NCBI GenBank assembly: GCA_019120295.1
Contig: DWVI01000004.1
Location: 230,758-263,564, forward strand
DNA length: 32,807 bases
DNA from: Candidatus Onthoplasma faecipullorum
Lineage (GTDB): Bacteria; Bacillota; Clostridia; Christensenellales; UBA1242
Direction: 5' to 3'
The notes beneath the pieces are model-generated. The model had not been told where the DNA came from. It saw nothing but the letters and a program-made list of their open reading frames with translations, and ran no database searches. Numbering within the stretch: the stretch's first letter is position 1; each line of letters opens with the position of its first letter. Below, in pieces: positions 7,810 to 16,441 of the stretch. The translations under genes were made by a program, and so were the position numbers.

Positions 7810-8964
7810 TTACAATATCTTTTTATATAATGCGCGAATGTCTTTTACAGATGTTTCACGTGGGTTTCCACCAGTGCAAACATCGTTGAATGCATCAACT
7901 GATAAAACGTCCAAATCTTCTTCTTTAATTCCAAGTTCGGATAATTTTTTAGGAATGTTTAAACTTTGTTTCAACTTTTCAACGCATGCAACCGCTTTTT
8001 TACCGGCTTGTTCGTCGGTTAGTTTTGAAGTGTTAACTCCAAACGCTTCTGCAATAAGCCTATATTTTGGTAGGCTTGCTGACTCCATATTGTATTTCAT
8101 AACAGTTGGAAGAAGCATTGCATTTGCTGTTCCGTGCGCAATGTTAAATCTTCCGCCGAGTGGGTGAGCCATAGAGTGAACAATTCCAAGCCCAACGTTA
8201 CTAAATCCCATACCTGCAACGTACTGAGCATATGCCATTTTTTCGCGTGCTTCAATGTCGTTACCATTGTCATAAGCGCGTTTTAAATATTTTGAAATCA
8301 CTTTTATGGCTTCAAGTGCGAACATATCACTCATTTCCCATGCGCCTTTTGTTATCAAACATTCAATTGCGTGGGTGAGTGCGTCCATACCTGTGCTAGC
8401 GGTGATAGATTTTGGCATAGTTGCCATAAGATCTGCGTCAAGGAAGGCAACCATAGGAATGTCGTTAGGGTCAACACATACCATTTTTACGCCACGGTCT
8501 TCGTCTGTTATAACATAGTTGATTGTAACTTCTGCGGCTGTTCCACTTGTGGTTGGGAAAGCAAATATTGGAACAGATTTATTCGTTGTGCTAGCAGTGC
8601 CCGACAAACTTACAATATCTTTAAATTTTGGATTGTTGGTAACAATTCCTATTGCTTTTGCTGTGTCAATAACTGAACCGCCACCCAGGGCAAATATAAC
8701 GTCCGCCTTGCTCTTTTTGAATGCCTTTAAACCATGCCAAACATTTTCTTTGGTTGGGTTTGGAACAATTTCGTCAAATATAGTGTATTTAATGTTGTTT
8801 TGGTCCAACATATCGGTTAAAAGTTTAATAACCCCACATTTTATTAAACTAGCATCAGTTGCTAAAAACACTTTTTTGAATTTATTGCGATTAAATTCGT
8901 GTATTGCTTCGCGCCTGCAACCAGTACCAAAATAACTTGTTTCATTTAATATTATTCTTTGCAT
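7810..8964 (-). CDS. fucO: Lactaldehyde reductase / iron-dependent alcohol dehydrogenase FucO
   Basis: 384 residues, aligning from memory along its whole length with E. coli FucO (RMILNETAWFG... there, QRIILNETSYFG here; the shared VTINYVITDE, VAGMGFSNVGLG and CTGGNPRE stretches are nearly identical). It reduces L-lactaldehyde to 1,2-propanediol with NADH, the redox sink of anaerobic fucose and rhamnose use. GGGS (94-97) is the dinucleotide-binding loop; D194, H198, H263 and H277 are the likely iron ligands. A GGGGG-type ribosome binding site precedes the ATG. No fucose or rhamnose genes are in the window; the preceding gene on the same strand is a TIM-barrel isomerase-like protein 94 nt away. 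A related propanediol/butanol dehydrogenase specificity is possible. Confidence 0.88.
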   Translation of the reverse strand: MQRIILNETSYFGTGCRREAIHEFNRNKFKKVFLATDASLIKCGVIKLLTDMLDQNNIKYTIFDEIVPNPTKENVWHGLKAFKKSKADVIFALGGGSVIDTAKAIGIVTNNPKFKDIVSLSGTASTTNKSVPIFAFPTTSGTAAEVTINYVITDEDRGVKMVCVDPNDIPMVAFLDADLMATMPKSITASTGMDALTHAIECLITKGAWEMSDMFALEAIKVISKYLKRAYDNGNDIEAREKMAYAQYVAGMGFSNVGLGIVHSMAHPLGGRFNIAHGTANAMLLPTVMKYNMESASLPKYRLIAEAFGVNTSKLTDEQAGKKAVACVEKLKQSLNIPKKLSELGIKEEDLDVLSVDAFNDVCTGGNPRETSVKDIRALYKKIL

Positions 8965-9058
8965 AATTCCCCCTAATAATTACTTAAATTTTATTTTAAA
9001 TGTTAAAATTTGTCAATTAAATTATGTGTTTACAAAAATTTAATTTTAATGAATTGTT

Positions 9059-9880
9059 CTATTGATTGTGTATTTTTTCATAAAACTTTTTTAAGTATTC
9101 AGTTTTATACTTTTTTATTTTTTCTTCCAATTCGCACGCATTTTGATAACATAATTTTAATGCTTCGTCTTCGGTTATGTTGCTTGGCATAGAGTACAAT
9201 AAAAGTTCATAATCAAGCGAAACAGGGTTATATTTTGCAAGGCTTTTGGCTAGGTCGTCCCAATCGATGTTTCCAAATTGATTTAGTGTGTGTTGGTCGG
9301 CTGTTCCGTCATTATCGTGAAGATGTAATGTAACTAATTTTTCGCCGTATTCATTTAAAATATCTCTATTTGGTGAAAATGTGTGCTGGTGACCAGAGTC
9401 AAAACAAAATTTTAAATATTCGTCTTCTAGATTTTCAAATATGTAGTCCAGCGAATTATTATTGTTAATATTTTCAATAGCAAGCGGTATTTTGTACTTT
9501 CTAGCGTACACCAATACTCGCTTTAATCTTTCAATACCGATGTAGTTATTTTCACCATCCATATGCGCGACAACACATTTAAAACCATATTTGTGTGCAA
9601 TTTTAATGTCCCTAATAAGATTTTTTTCTAGTTTATCGCCAATTTTACCATTTTCAAAAAAATATTTTAATTCATTATTTAAATATCTAGCATGAAGTGA
9701 AGATAATTTTAAGCCGTATTTTTTGCATAATTTAACTTGCTTTTTTATGTCTCCGTTTTGATTATTAAATCGTGGATCAGCGTTTGTTATAATCGCATCA
9801 AACCCAGCCTTTTTTATCTTTTTAACTCGTTCTTCTATATCACTATCAAATCCAAAATAAATGCTAATTCCTTTATTCAT
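9059..9880 (-). CDS. Sugar phosphate isomerase/epimerase family TIM-barrel protein
   Basis: 273 residues of the xylose isomerase-like / AP endonuclease 2 fold. Conserved strand-end motifs appear in order: SSLHARY (His63), VVAHMDGE (His106), LAIENINN (Glu136), KFCFDSGHQHTF (Asp161, His164), TLHLHDNDGTADQHT (His186, His188, His197) and SLDYE (Glu225). Glu136, Asp161, a His of LHLHDN and Glu225 are the expected divalent-metal ligands of sugar epimerases and isomerases. The substrate cannot be read from sequence. No signal peptide, so cytoplasmic. The start follows CGGAG. It lies upstream of fucO on the same strand with a 94-nt gap, so the two may be co-transcribed. Confidence 0.82.
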   Translation of the reverse strand: MNKGISIYFGFDSDIEERVKKIKKAGFDAIITNADPRFNNQNGDIKKQVKLCKKYGLKLSSLHARYLNNELKYFFENGKIGDKLEKNLIRDIKIAHKYGFKCVVAHMDGENNYIGIERLKRVLVYARKYKIPLAIENINNNNSLDYIFENLEDEYLKFCFDSGHQHTFSPNRDILNEYGEKLVTLHLHDNDGTADQHTLNQFGNIDWDDLAKSLAKYNPVSLDYELLLYSMPSNITEDEALKLCYQNACELEEKIKKYKTEYLKKFYEKIHNQ

Positions 9881-10015
9881 AAAAACTCCGTGTTAATTAT
9901 ATCATAAACCTAAAAAAAGATAAAGAAATTTGGAGTATTTTGTAATTTAAATATAATAAGGTTTACTAGATAATCTGTTATTTTCAACTCATTTTATAAG
10001 AATATAAAATAGAGA

Positions 10016-10045
10016 TTGTAAAAATACATTAAAATATGATATAAT
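10016..10045 (+). promoter_or_regulatory. Extended -10 promoter giving leaderless helD
   Basis: TTGTAA (10016-10021), an 18-nt spacer, then TGATATAAT, i.e. an extended -10 with the hexamer at 10040-10045. The ATG at 10052 begins 7 nt after the hexamer ends, where transcription itself is expected to start. No ribosome binding site is present. Confidence 0.65.
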
Positions 10046-10051
10046 GTTAAT

Positions 10052-12049
10052 ATGGATAAAGAAATTTTAGAAAAAGAGCAAAAAGAGTTAGAAAGAATAC
10101 AAAAAATTATAGAACTAGAATTAAATAAAATTAATGAAATTGTAAATTTACGCGAAAATTCAATTCAAGATACTCTTCACTATGCAAACGAAGATAGATA
10201 TCAGATAGATAAGGGTGAATTTGAACATATTTTTAACACAATCTATGATAAAGATGTGTCTATAGATAGGCTTTTAAAAGAAAAACAAATGTACACAAGA
10301 ATTAAACCTAAACCATTTTTTGCAAAATTGACAATAAAAGATACCGATAGCAATATAAAAAGTTATTACATAGGTTTAAAAAATATTGAACAAGAAAAAC
10401 AGCAAATAGTGGTTGATTGGCGGGCACCTATATCAAGTTTGTTGTATTTTTCGTCGCTTGGTAAAACGAGTTTTATAGCACCTATTGGGGAAATAGAAGT
10501 TGAATTGTTGCTTAAAAGGCAATTTAGATTAGAACCTAACAAAATTATTTCGTACATTGACACAAACACAAAGATAGACGACGGAATTTTGCAAGAAATT
10601 TTAAGTAAAAACACATCTTCTTTTATGACAAACATAGTGCAAAGCATTCAAGAAGAGCAAAACAAAATAATTAGAAAAGACCCAAAACAAACAGTCATTA
10701 TAAACGGCGTTGCAGGTTCTGGAAAAACATCAATTGCCATGCATAGAATATCATATATTTTATACACAAATCGTGGTGAGATTAAAAGCCAAAATATTAT
10801 GGTAATTTCGCCTAATCAACTATTCGGCAAATATATAAGCGAACTACTCCCCGAACTTGGCGAAGAAAATGTTTATACTTGCACAATAACTGAATTGTTT
10901 AAAATATTAAACCTTGTTTCAACAAATTTTAGTGATAGAATGGAAATGGTTGAAAGCAAATTTTCAAACCAATCCAGAAGCAATGAAATAGATATTAAAT
11001 ATTCTGAAAAATTTTTTGATAAAGTAAATGAATTTTTAGAAAACTTTAATCTTTCACAATTTATTTTAACAAGTTTTACATTGACTAAAATAAACACAAG
11101 TTTAATTAAAATAAACGCAGTAAAAACAAGGAAGACAAGCGAACTTCACGAAAGAATAGATATGATTATTGATGCGCTGTTATCTTACGAATTTCCGCGC
11201 GCAAGTGATAGTAAACTCGAAAAATTAAAAGAAAAAGTTAAATTTAATCTATCAAAAGTTTTAAACACAAAAGCAGTATTTGACGAATTATATAAAACTT
11301 TTAATTTGCATTATTATAATGATAAAATTTGTTATGAAGACGTAAGCATATATGCGTATATCAAAGCAAAACTTTTAGGAGTTGAACCAAACTATTTTAT
11401 AAAACACATTTTTGTTGACGAAATGCAAGATTACGACCCTTTTAGCCTATGTATTCTTAAAATGCTTTATCCGGATGCCGTTATGACGCTAGCGGGTGAT
11501 TATAATCAAAATTTATTGTCTTTAAACTCTAATTTGAGTATATTAAATAGCATTTACCCAAAAGTTGCCATTGACAATTTAGACGTAAGTTATCGCTCAA
11601 CTTATGAAATTATGCAATTTGCGCAAAATATAGTGGGGAAACCTATAAACACACAATTAATAAGGCATGGTGATAAACCAGAAATAATTAAAATTGATAG
11701 TATTGACGATTTTATTAATAAGATTAAAGTTATAAAATCTTTACATACTAAAGATAAAATTGCAATTATAACAAAAACTTTAAAACAGGCAAAATCATTG
11801 AGTGAACATCTAAAAGATTTTACGCCCATTTTAGACGAATTGAATGAAAACTTATTAATATCAAAAAGAATAATCACAACAACCTATTTAAGTAAAGGTT
11901 TGGAGTATGATATAGTTATAATTTTTGATGCCAGTGAAATAAATTATTCAACTGATTTGGATAAACAAAATTTGTATGTGGCGTGCACAAGGGCATTACA
12001 TAAACTATATTTAACATATTTCGAAAATTTAACTAAATTTATAGATTAA
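10052..12049 (+). CDS. helD: RNA polymerase recycling motor HelD-like SF1 ATPase
   Basis: 665 residues of the UvrD/Rep-like superfamily 1. Family-specific signs of HelD are the N-terminal coiled coil (1-40), the DWRAPISSLLYF motif (122-133) and the Walker A NGVAGSGKTSIAMHRISYIL (G219-T226). Further motifs are VDEMQDY (D456), GDYNQNLLSL, YRST and the C-terminal TTYLSKGLEYDIVII with YVACTRAL. HelD binds RNA polymerase and frees stalled enzyme from DNA. B. subtilis HelD is about 100 residues longer, so the linker and C-terminal parts are compact here. The gene has no Shine-Dalgarno and appears leaderless. A generic DNA helicase of the same family is the alternative, but the DWRAP motif favours HelD. 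Confidence 0.85.
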   Translation: MDKEILEKEQKELERIQKIIELELNKINEIVNLRENSIQDTLHYANEDRYQIDKGEFEHIFNTIYDKDVSIDRLLKEKQMYTRIKPKPFFAKLTIKDTDSNIKSYYIGLKNIEQEKQQIVVDWRAPISSLLYFSSLGKTSFIAPIGEIEVELLLKRQFRLEPNKIISYIDTNTKIDDGILQEILSKNTSSFMTNIVQSIQEEQNKIIRKDPKQTVIINGVAGSGKTSIAMHRISYILYTNRGEIKSQNIMVISPNQLFGKYISELLPELGEENVYTCTITELFKILNLVSTNFSDRMEMVESKFSNQSRSNEIDIKYSEKFFDKVNEFLENFNLSQFILTSFTLTKINTSLIKINAVKTRKTSELHERIDMIIDALLSYEFPRASDSKLEKLKEKVKFNLSKVLNTKAVFDELYKTFNLHYYNDKICYEDVSIYAYIKAKLLGVEPNYFIKHIFVDEMQDYDPFSLCILKMLYPDAVMTLAGDYNQNLLSLNSNLSILNSIYPKVAIDNLDVSYRSTYEIMQFAQNIVGKPINTQLIRHGDKPEIIKIDSIDDFINKIKVIKSLHTKDKIAIITKTLKQAKSLSEHLKDFTPILDELNENLLISKRIITTTYLSKGLEYDIVIIFDASEINYSTDLDKQNLYVACTRALHKLYLTYFENLTKFID

Positions 12050-12147
12050 AGATAATTTATAAGAAAATCAATAGATAAAAGAGAATATTAAGGGGTTAAA
12101 GGTAACGTTTTAATTTTACATTTTATATACTATATTGGGAGGCAAAA

Positions 12148-12594
12148 ATGAAAAAAGAAGAACTCACAGAATGCTCTCCAATACAAATTGATGTAAATGA
12201 CACCACAACTCATAATATTTGTTTTGAGAAATGTGAAAACAACAAAAATCTAGTGCTTGAACCACAAGAATTATCAAATGTTGGTAGATTTTTAACGGTC
12301 AACGCTACGATTAAAAATATATGTCCTAAAAAGAGGGTGGCGGTAGGTATAAAACTATATGAAACCACCAACGGCAATAAAATAATAAAAGGTCATAAAG
12401 CATACTCAATAATGCATGACCAAAAATGTTGCACCGATATAACACTTACTAACATTCACTTTGTATTGCCAGAAGAGAATACAAAGCATTGTGATAAAAC
12501 TGACATGTGTGATAAATCTGATATATGTGATAAAAGAACTTTTGACCTTGAAACCACAGCACATTATATTGATTTAAGCTGCGTTAAAGATTAA
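12148..12594 (+). CDS. Cysteine-rich hypothetical protein with CDK hexapeptide repeats
   Basis: 148 residues with 10 Cys and no signal peptide or membrane helix. The segment VNATIKNICPKKRVAVGIKL followed by FVLPEE and CDKRTF...HYIDLSC resembles, from memory, small clostridial proteins of unknown function with the order KNVCPGKRVAL, FVLPE, CNRRxF, HYID; the family has no role I can name. Three tandem hexapeptides beginning CDK (CDKTDM, CDKSDI, CDKRTF) are encoded by 18-nt repeats at 12490-12543. The strong GGGAGG before the ATG supports the start. It follows helD by 98 nt without a terminator and is followed by a hairpin terminator. Confidence 0.75.
   Translation: MKKEELTECSPIQIDVNDTTTHNICFEKCENNKNLVLEPQELSNVGRFLTVNATIKNICPKKRVAVGIKLYETTNGNKIIKGHKAYSIMHDQKCCTDITLTNIHFVLPEENTKHCDKTDMCDKSDICDKRTFDLETTAHYIDLSCVKD
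12490..12543 (+). repeat. Three 18-nt tandem repeats inside the 12148 gene
   Basis: Each unit begins TGTGATAAA (12490, 12508, 12526) and encodes C-D-K plus three variable residues. The units diverge after the first nine or ten bases. Confidence 0.75.
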
Positions 12595-12644
12595 GTATTC
12601 TCCTTCGTGATAAAATAAAGATTTTCATATTAATTTTACTTTTG

Positions 12645-12697
12645 GAAAAAGTTATGTAAGAATTTATTAAAACACTTTACAATAACTTTTTCTTTTT
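12645..12697 (+). terminator. Terminator after the Cys-rich gene
   Basis: GAAAAAGTTAT (12645-12655) pairs with ATAACTTTTTC (12682-12692); a GTAA/TTAC extension with a bulge shortens the loop, and a TTTTT follows. The stem is AT-rich, so strength is moderate. Confidence 0.6.
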
Positions 12698-12730
12698 ATG
12701 CGAATTATGTTAATTTACTGAGATATATTC

Positions 12731-12760
12731 TTGACAATAAAAGAATATTTATTTTATAAT
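12731..12760 (+). promoter_or_regulatory. Consensus promoter of the PopT gene
   Basis: Perfect TTGACA (12731-12736) and perfect TATAAT (12755-12760) with an 18-nt spacer, the best sigma-A type promoter in the window. The leader would be about 20 nt and contains AAGGAG. Confidence 0.8.
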
Positions 12761-12786
12761 TTTCATATTGAATTTTAAGGAGTGTT

Positions 12787-13863
12787 ATGAGTAGTTCAAC
12801 GGACAATGATAATGAAATAAAAAACAATGAAAGTCAAAAAGAAAAAAGTCAGGACGTAAGTGATAATAAAGTTATAAGTGAAAGCAGTCAACTTGATGTA
12901 AAGCATGGCGATAATAATCAAGTTAAAGACGGCGAGAACACAGCACAAGAAGAAGTTGACTTAAAATATAAGAGCAAAGCAGAAGTTGCAAAGGGTGGTG
13001 TTTTAGGTGCTTTTATAGGGCTTGCTGTTATTGTTCCAGGTGTTAGTGGTTCGGCTGTTGCTATTATTTTTAAAATGTATGAAAAATTGCTCTATGCAAT
13101 CGGAAATATATTTAAAAAGTTTAAAAAATGTGCAAAATTTTTGCTTCCAATATTGTTGGGTGCTGCGGCTGGTTTTATTTTAGGGTTCTTTGGAGTTCGT
13201 GCACTTTTAAATATTTTACCATTTATTGTGATTTGTCTGTTTGCAGGGCTTATGTTCGGAGCGTACCCGGCAGTTACCGACCAAATAAAAGGTGTCAAGC
13301 CGAAAGCAAAACATATTATATTATTTATTGTTGGGCTTATCATTCCAATTTTAGTGTCTGTCCTGTCTGTTTATGGAAACATGGTTGAGCAAGCACTCAC
13401 TAATCTTAAATTCTATCATTACATCTTATTTGTTTTAATTGGATTTTTAGTCGCGGTAACACAACTTGTGCCTGGGCTTAGTGCAACTGCACTTCTTATG
13501 TCGCTTGGTTACTTTTCAGCACTTATGAATTCAGTTAGTTTAACATTTTTTAGAGAAAACCCACAAATTTTTTTAGTTTACCTTGCTCTCATTGTAGGCT
13601 TTGTGATTGGACTTCTCACTGTTTCAAAAGGTTTATCTTATTTACTAAAAAGATTTAAAACATCAACGTTTTACACGATTGCAGGTTTGTCGCTCGGTTC
13701 AATAGTTACAATGTTCTTCAATCCAGAAGTTATGAGCATTTATTCTTCATGGGGAGCAGGCGGAAACGTTGTGCGCGATGTGGTTGTTGGAATAATTGTC
13801 TTTATTGTTGGCGTGGTTGTATCGTATTTATTTGTCCGTTACGAACGCAAAAAAGGAAAATAG
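12787..13863 (+). CDS. popT: DUF368 polyprenyl-phosphate transporter (PopT type)
   Basis: 358 residues. Residues 1-73 are hydrophilic, charged and probably disordered; from 74 on the protein is polytopic. The family's two related motifs are visible: GAFIGLAVIVPGVSGSAVAI (PGVSGS at 84-89) and TQLVPGLSATALLMSLGY (PGLSAT at 229-234), each entering the membrane as part of an inverted repeat. DUF368 proteins were shown to be PopT-type undecaprenyl-phosphate recyclers that flip the lipid carrier back to the cytoplasmic side for wall synthesis. The start follows AAGGAG. The long charged N-terminal extension is more than I expect for the family. It has its own consensus promoter and a terminator after it, so it is a single-gene unit. 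Confidence 0.85.
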   Translation: MSSSTDNDNEIKNNESQKEKSQDVSDNKVISESSQLDVKHGDNNQVKDGENTAQEEVDLKYKSKAEVAKGGVLGAFIGLAVIVPGVSGSAVAIIFKMYEKLLYAIGNIFKKFKKCAKFLLPILLGAAAGFILGFFGVRALLNILPFIVICLFAGLMFGAYPAVTDQIKGVKPKAKHIILFIVGLIIPILVSVLSVYGNMVEQALTNLKFYHYILFVLIGFLVAVTQLVPGLSATALLMSLGYFSALMNSVSLTFFRENPQIFLVYLALIVGFVIGLLTVSKGLSYLLKRFKTSTFYTIAGLSLGSIVTMFFNPEVMSIYSSWGAGGNVVRDVVVGIIVFIVGVVVSYLFVRYERKKGK

Positions 13864-13916
13864 TTTTATAAAATACAATAATAAAATAACAACATTTAAT
13901 ATTTAAAATTACAAAT

Positions 13917-13949
13917 AAAAAATCCGCATTTTAGTTGCGAATTTTTTTT
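13917..13949. terminator. Bidirectional terminator between popT and the VirD4-like gene
   Basis: AATCCGCA (13921-13928) faces TGCGAATT (13936-13943). On the minus strand the single non-match becomes a G-U pair, so the hairpin is better for the VirD4-like gene; A and T runs flank both sides. Confidence 0.7.
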
Positions 13950-13958
13950 GTGTTTTGA

Positions 13959-15971
13959 TTAGAATAAATCGTCATCATCGTCATCGTCGTCATTTGCACC
14001 AGACATTTTTTGGTTACGCTCTTTAATGTCGTAATAAATAGCATTTTCGTCGAATATTCTTCGTGGTACGTATGAACCAAACACACGTTCTCTATCATAA
14101 AATTTTGATTTATAAGATGGTTCAATCACTGTTTTGAGCGCGGCATTAGGAGTGAACGTTTTAATCGCAAGTTTACCTTCATCTCTAAACGTCATAAGTT
14201 GCTCAGGATAAGCAATAGGAATAGATGAATACACATCGCTATACGATTTGCTTTCTTTTCCGTCTGGTCCAACTGATTTTTGTTCGGTTGTTTTAACAAT
14301 AGTTTTCTTGCCAAGAAGTTTACTAAACTCTTCATTTGTGTACATATCTTCACTCGCCACATACACTTGGTTAGGGCAGTTGGTTTTAATAGTTTTTCCT
14401 TCGTTTTCACCATAAACTTGGAATAATTGGCTATATGATTGCACAACGAGCTCAAAGTATACGCCACGGGCACGTCCAACTGCCATACTTTTACCAAAAT
14501 CAGGGAATTTAGGCATGTTACCAAATTCGTCTAGCAAGAAATAAACATTACGTTTTAATCTTCCACCGATTGATGTTGCTTTGTCTGTCAATCGTTTATA
14601 TAATTGGTTAATAAATAAAATTAGTAGTGGGTAACGAGTTTGAATTTCGTCTGGAAACTTTAAGAATATTGCAGTAGGTTTTTCGTCAATATTAACAAAG
14701 TCCATTTCTGTTTTACTTGTCATAAACGAAATCGCAGAGTCGTTAAATAATGAAACCATACCAGTTGCGAAACCCATGTAGTTTTTAGTGGTTGTGTCTG
14801 CATTATTTAGCGCCGTGTTTGCGAGAGCAGGCACTTTACTAAATTTATCCCTATAATTAAATAAATACTCTTTTAATGTTTTATAAGTATCTCTGCCAGA
14901 ATCCGAATAGTTAACAATTTTATACACATTAAAGAAATTATATTTATCTTTGGTCATGCCAAGTTCTGGTATGCGTGTGTCTTCAAGCATGGCAAGCATA
15001 ATTGCGTGAAGTAATCTTTGCGCTGTTTTTTCCCAACTTGGGTCTTTGGCGCTTTCAATAGGTTGAAGTGTGGTTGCAATATCGTTTAAAGCATTGTAGG
15101 CATCGTCCTTTAAAATACGAGAGCGAACTGTAATATCATTATCTAGTTTGGCTTTGTTACCATAAGCCACTCCTTTAAATTCATACCATTGAGAGTTGCT
15201 AAAATCAAATGAAGATTCAATCACTAAGTTGTATTTTTTAGGATTATCTCCTGGTGGGTGAATTTTAACTTCTTTTTCTAAGTTAAAACTCTCATTATAT
15301 AAATCATATGGATAAGCAAGCGGATTCCATTGAACGGAAGCGAATGGGTCACGAAGGTCTAGCGTGTAAACTTCATAACCCTCTTTTTCTAATTTTTTAG
15401 AATTCCAGTCGAACAATTCACCTTTTGGGTCGGATATAACAAACGATGGTTTGCTTGCTGTCATACTCATGATTTGTATGGTAGGCTCAATAAAGCGTGT
15501 GGTTTTACCAGATGATGTGGTACCAACAATCAGCGTGTGAATAGGTTGCACAAAGTTAATTTGAAGTGTTCGATTTTTTTCTTCCGCTCTAACTAAAATA
15601 CCATCATTGTTGCAACTGCGTATTGTTTGAAGGGTATTGTAGTTAAAACCTTTCACGGTTTTTAAATCTTCGTCTGTAACAAAATCCTTGCTAAAAAATT
15701 CTTTTGTTTCATTTCCTTTTTCATCTTTAACTTTGTCCACCGCTTTACTGGCTTTCTTTCCACCTTTGCCATCAATAAGTTTAAACATATCAAATCCGAA
15801 AAATAGTAGCACAATAATAAATGTCCAAATAAAAGGTTGACCAGTTGCAATATAGTGTGGATTAAAGCCAAATCTTCGCTCATTTATATACGTCATTAAA
15901 ATCGTGCAGGCTAGAAACACAAATATAGCAACTAGAACGTATAATAAAATTTTTTTACCAAATTTTTTCAT
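13959..15971 (-). CDS. VirD4/TraG-type T4SS coupling ATPase
   Basis: 670 residues from the ATG that has GGAG 6 nt upstream; an in-frame GTG two codons earlier is too close to that site. Two N-terminal membrane helices (about 8-27 and 47-62) are followed by a linker and the FtsK/HerA-like motor: Walker A VGTTSSGKTT (150-158), VISDPKGELFDWN (TraG signature), YTLDLRDPFASVQWNPL, and Walker B YFLLDEFGN (D481, E482) with AVGRARGVYFELVVQS. Coupling proteins bring DNA or protein substrates to a type IV secretion channel at the membrane. The C-terminus ends GAND followed by Asp, eight Asp in total, then LF, an unusually pure acidic tail that may contact substrate or partner proteins. It is divergent from the pilin-like gene. 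No relaxase is nearby. Confidence 0.92.
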   Translation of the reverse strand: MKKFGKKILLYVLVAIFVFLACTILMTYINERRFGFNPHYIATGQPFIWTFIIVLLFFGFDMFKLIDGKGGKKASKAVDKVKDEKGNETKEFFSKDFVTDEDLKTVKGFNYNTLQTIRSCNNDGILVRAEEKNRTLQINFVQPIHTLIVGTTSSGKTTRFIEPTIQIMSMTASKPSFVISDPKGELFDWNSKKLEKEGYEVYTLDLRDPFASVQWNPLAYPYDLYNESFNLEKEVKIHPPGDNPKKYNLVIESSFDFSNSQWYEFKGVAYGNKAKLDNDITVRSRILKDDAYNALNDIATTLQPIESAKDPSWEKTAQRLLHAIMLAMLEDTRIPELGMTKDKYNFFNVYKIVNYSDSGRDTYKTLKEYLFNYRDKFSKVPALANTALNNADTTTKNYMGFATGMVSLFNDSAISFMTSKTEMDFVNIDEKPTAIFLKFPDEIQTRYPLLILFINQLYKRLTDKATSIGGRLKRNVYFLLDEFGNMPKFPDFGKSMAVGRARGVYFELVVQSYSQLFQVYGENEGKTIKTNCPNQVYVASEDMYTNEEFSKLLGKKTIVKTTEQKSVGPDGKESKSYSDVYSSIPIAYPEQLMTFRDEGKLAIKTFTPNAALKTVIEPSYKSKFYDRERVFGSYVPRRIFDENAIYYDIKERNQKMSGANDDDDDDDDLF

Positions 15972-15991
15972 AAACACTCCAACAAAAATTG

Positions 15992-16033
15992 TTAATATTA
16001 TTTAGAATATATCTTAATTAACAATAATATTAA
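15992..16033. repeat. Inverted repeat over the VirD4-like gene promoter
   Basis: TTAATATTATT (15992-16002) and its exact complement AATAATATTAA (16023-16033) are 20 nt apart. The first arm covers the presumed -10. It could be an operator, but in such AT-rich DNA it may arise by chance. Confidence 0.45.
15995..16024 (-). promoter_or_regulatory. Promoter of the VirD4-like gene
   Basis: On the minus strand TTGTTA (16024-16019) and TAATAT (16000-15995) are 18 nt apart, giving a leader of about 17 nt with GGAG before the ATG at 15971. Confidence 0.5.
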
Positions 16034-16365
16034 ACTATAAAGATACCTTTTGTCAAATATTTTGCCTTATTTTTATATTGCTATTTAAATCACAAAATTC
16101 GTTTTATAATTTTTCTGAAATTCTAAATTCAACCAACAATTTTTAATTATTATCAATATTCCTTATTTAAAGCTGCTAGCAAATTAACGTTTTTAAAGAA
16201 TATTAATAAAATTTTGGTGCAAAATAAACTTGTTATTTAATACTATTTTTAACTATTTTACCTAATTTTACTTAATTTTTGGTTTAATTTTGCTAAAAAG
16301 GTCAAAATACTAATAAAAAAATTTATAAAAATTATAAAAAATTTGCAAAATATTGTTAAATTTAG

Positions 16366-16394
16366 TTGATTTTAATTTTTTATATTGCTAAAAT
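16366..16394 (+). promoter_or_regulatory. Extended -10 promoter of the pilin-like gene
   Basis: TTGATT (16366-16371), 17 nt, then TGCTAAAAT with the hexamer at 16389-16394. The TG one base before the hexamer makes it an extended -10. Leader of about 60 nt. Confidence 0.7.
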
Positions 16395-16407
16395 AAGAAC
16401 ATCAAGA

Positions 16408-16441
16408 GTGGTTATCACGCCACATTTTCGCATAGTGCGAA
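16408..16441 (+). promoter_or_regulatory. Two small hairpins in the pilin-like gene leader
   Basis: GTGG/CCAC (16408-16411 with 16420-16423) and TTCGCA/TGCGAA (16427-16432 with 16436-16441, loop TAG) sit at the start and middle of the leader, ahead of the AAAGGGGG ribosome binding site. They may stabilise the mRNA; this is inference. Confidence 0.4.

Noticed and set aside
8519..8935. 138-codon plus-strand frame opposite fucO
   Set aside because: Fully antisense to a clearly conserved enzyme, with no start signal.
15972..15977. GTG start two codons upstream of the VirD4-like ATG
   Set aside because: It abuts the GGAG sequence, leaving no spacing; the ATG at 15971 is well spaced.
16040..16360. 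Replication or transfer origin in the AT-rich divergent region
   Set aside because: No DnaA-box cluster, iterons or nick-site-like sequence could be recognised; low-complexity AT content alone is not enough.
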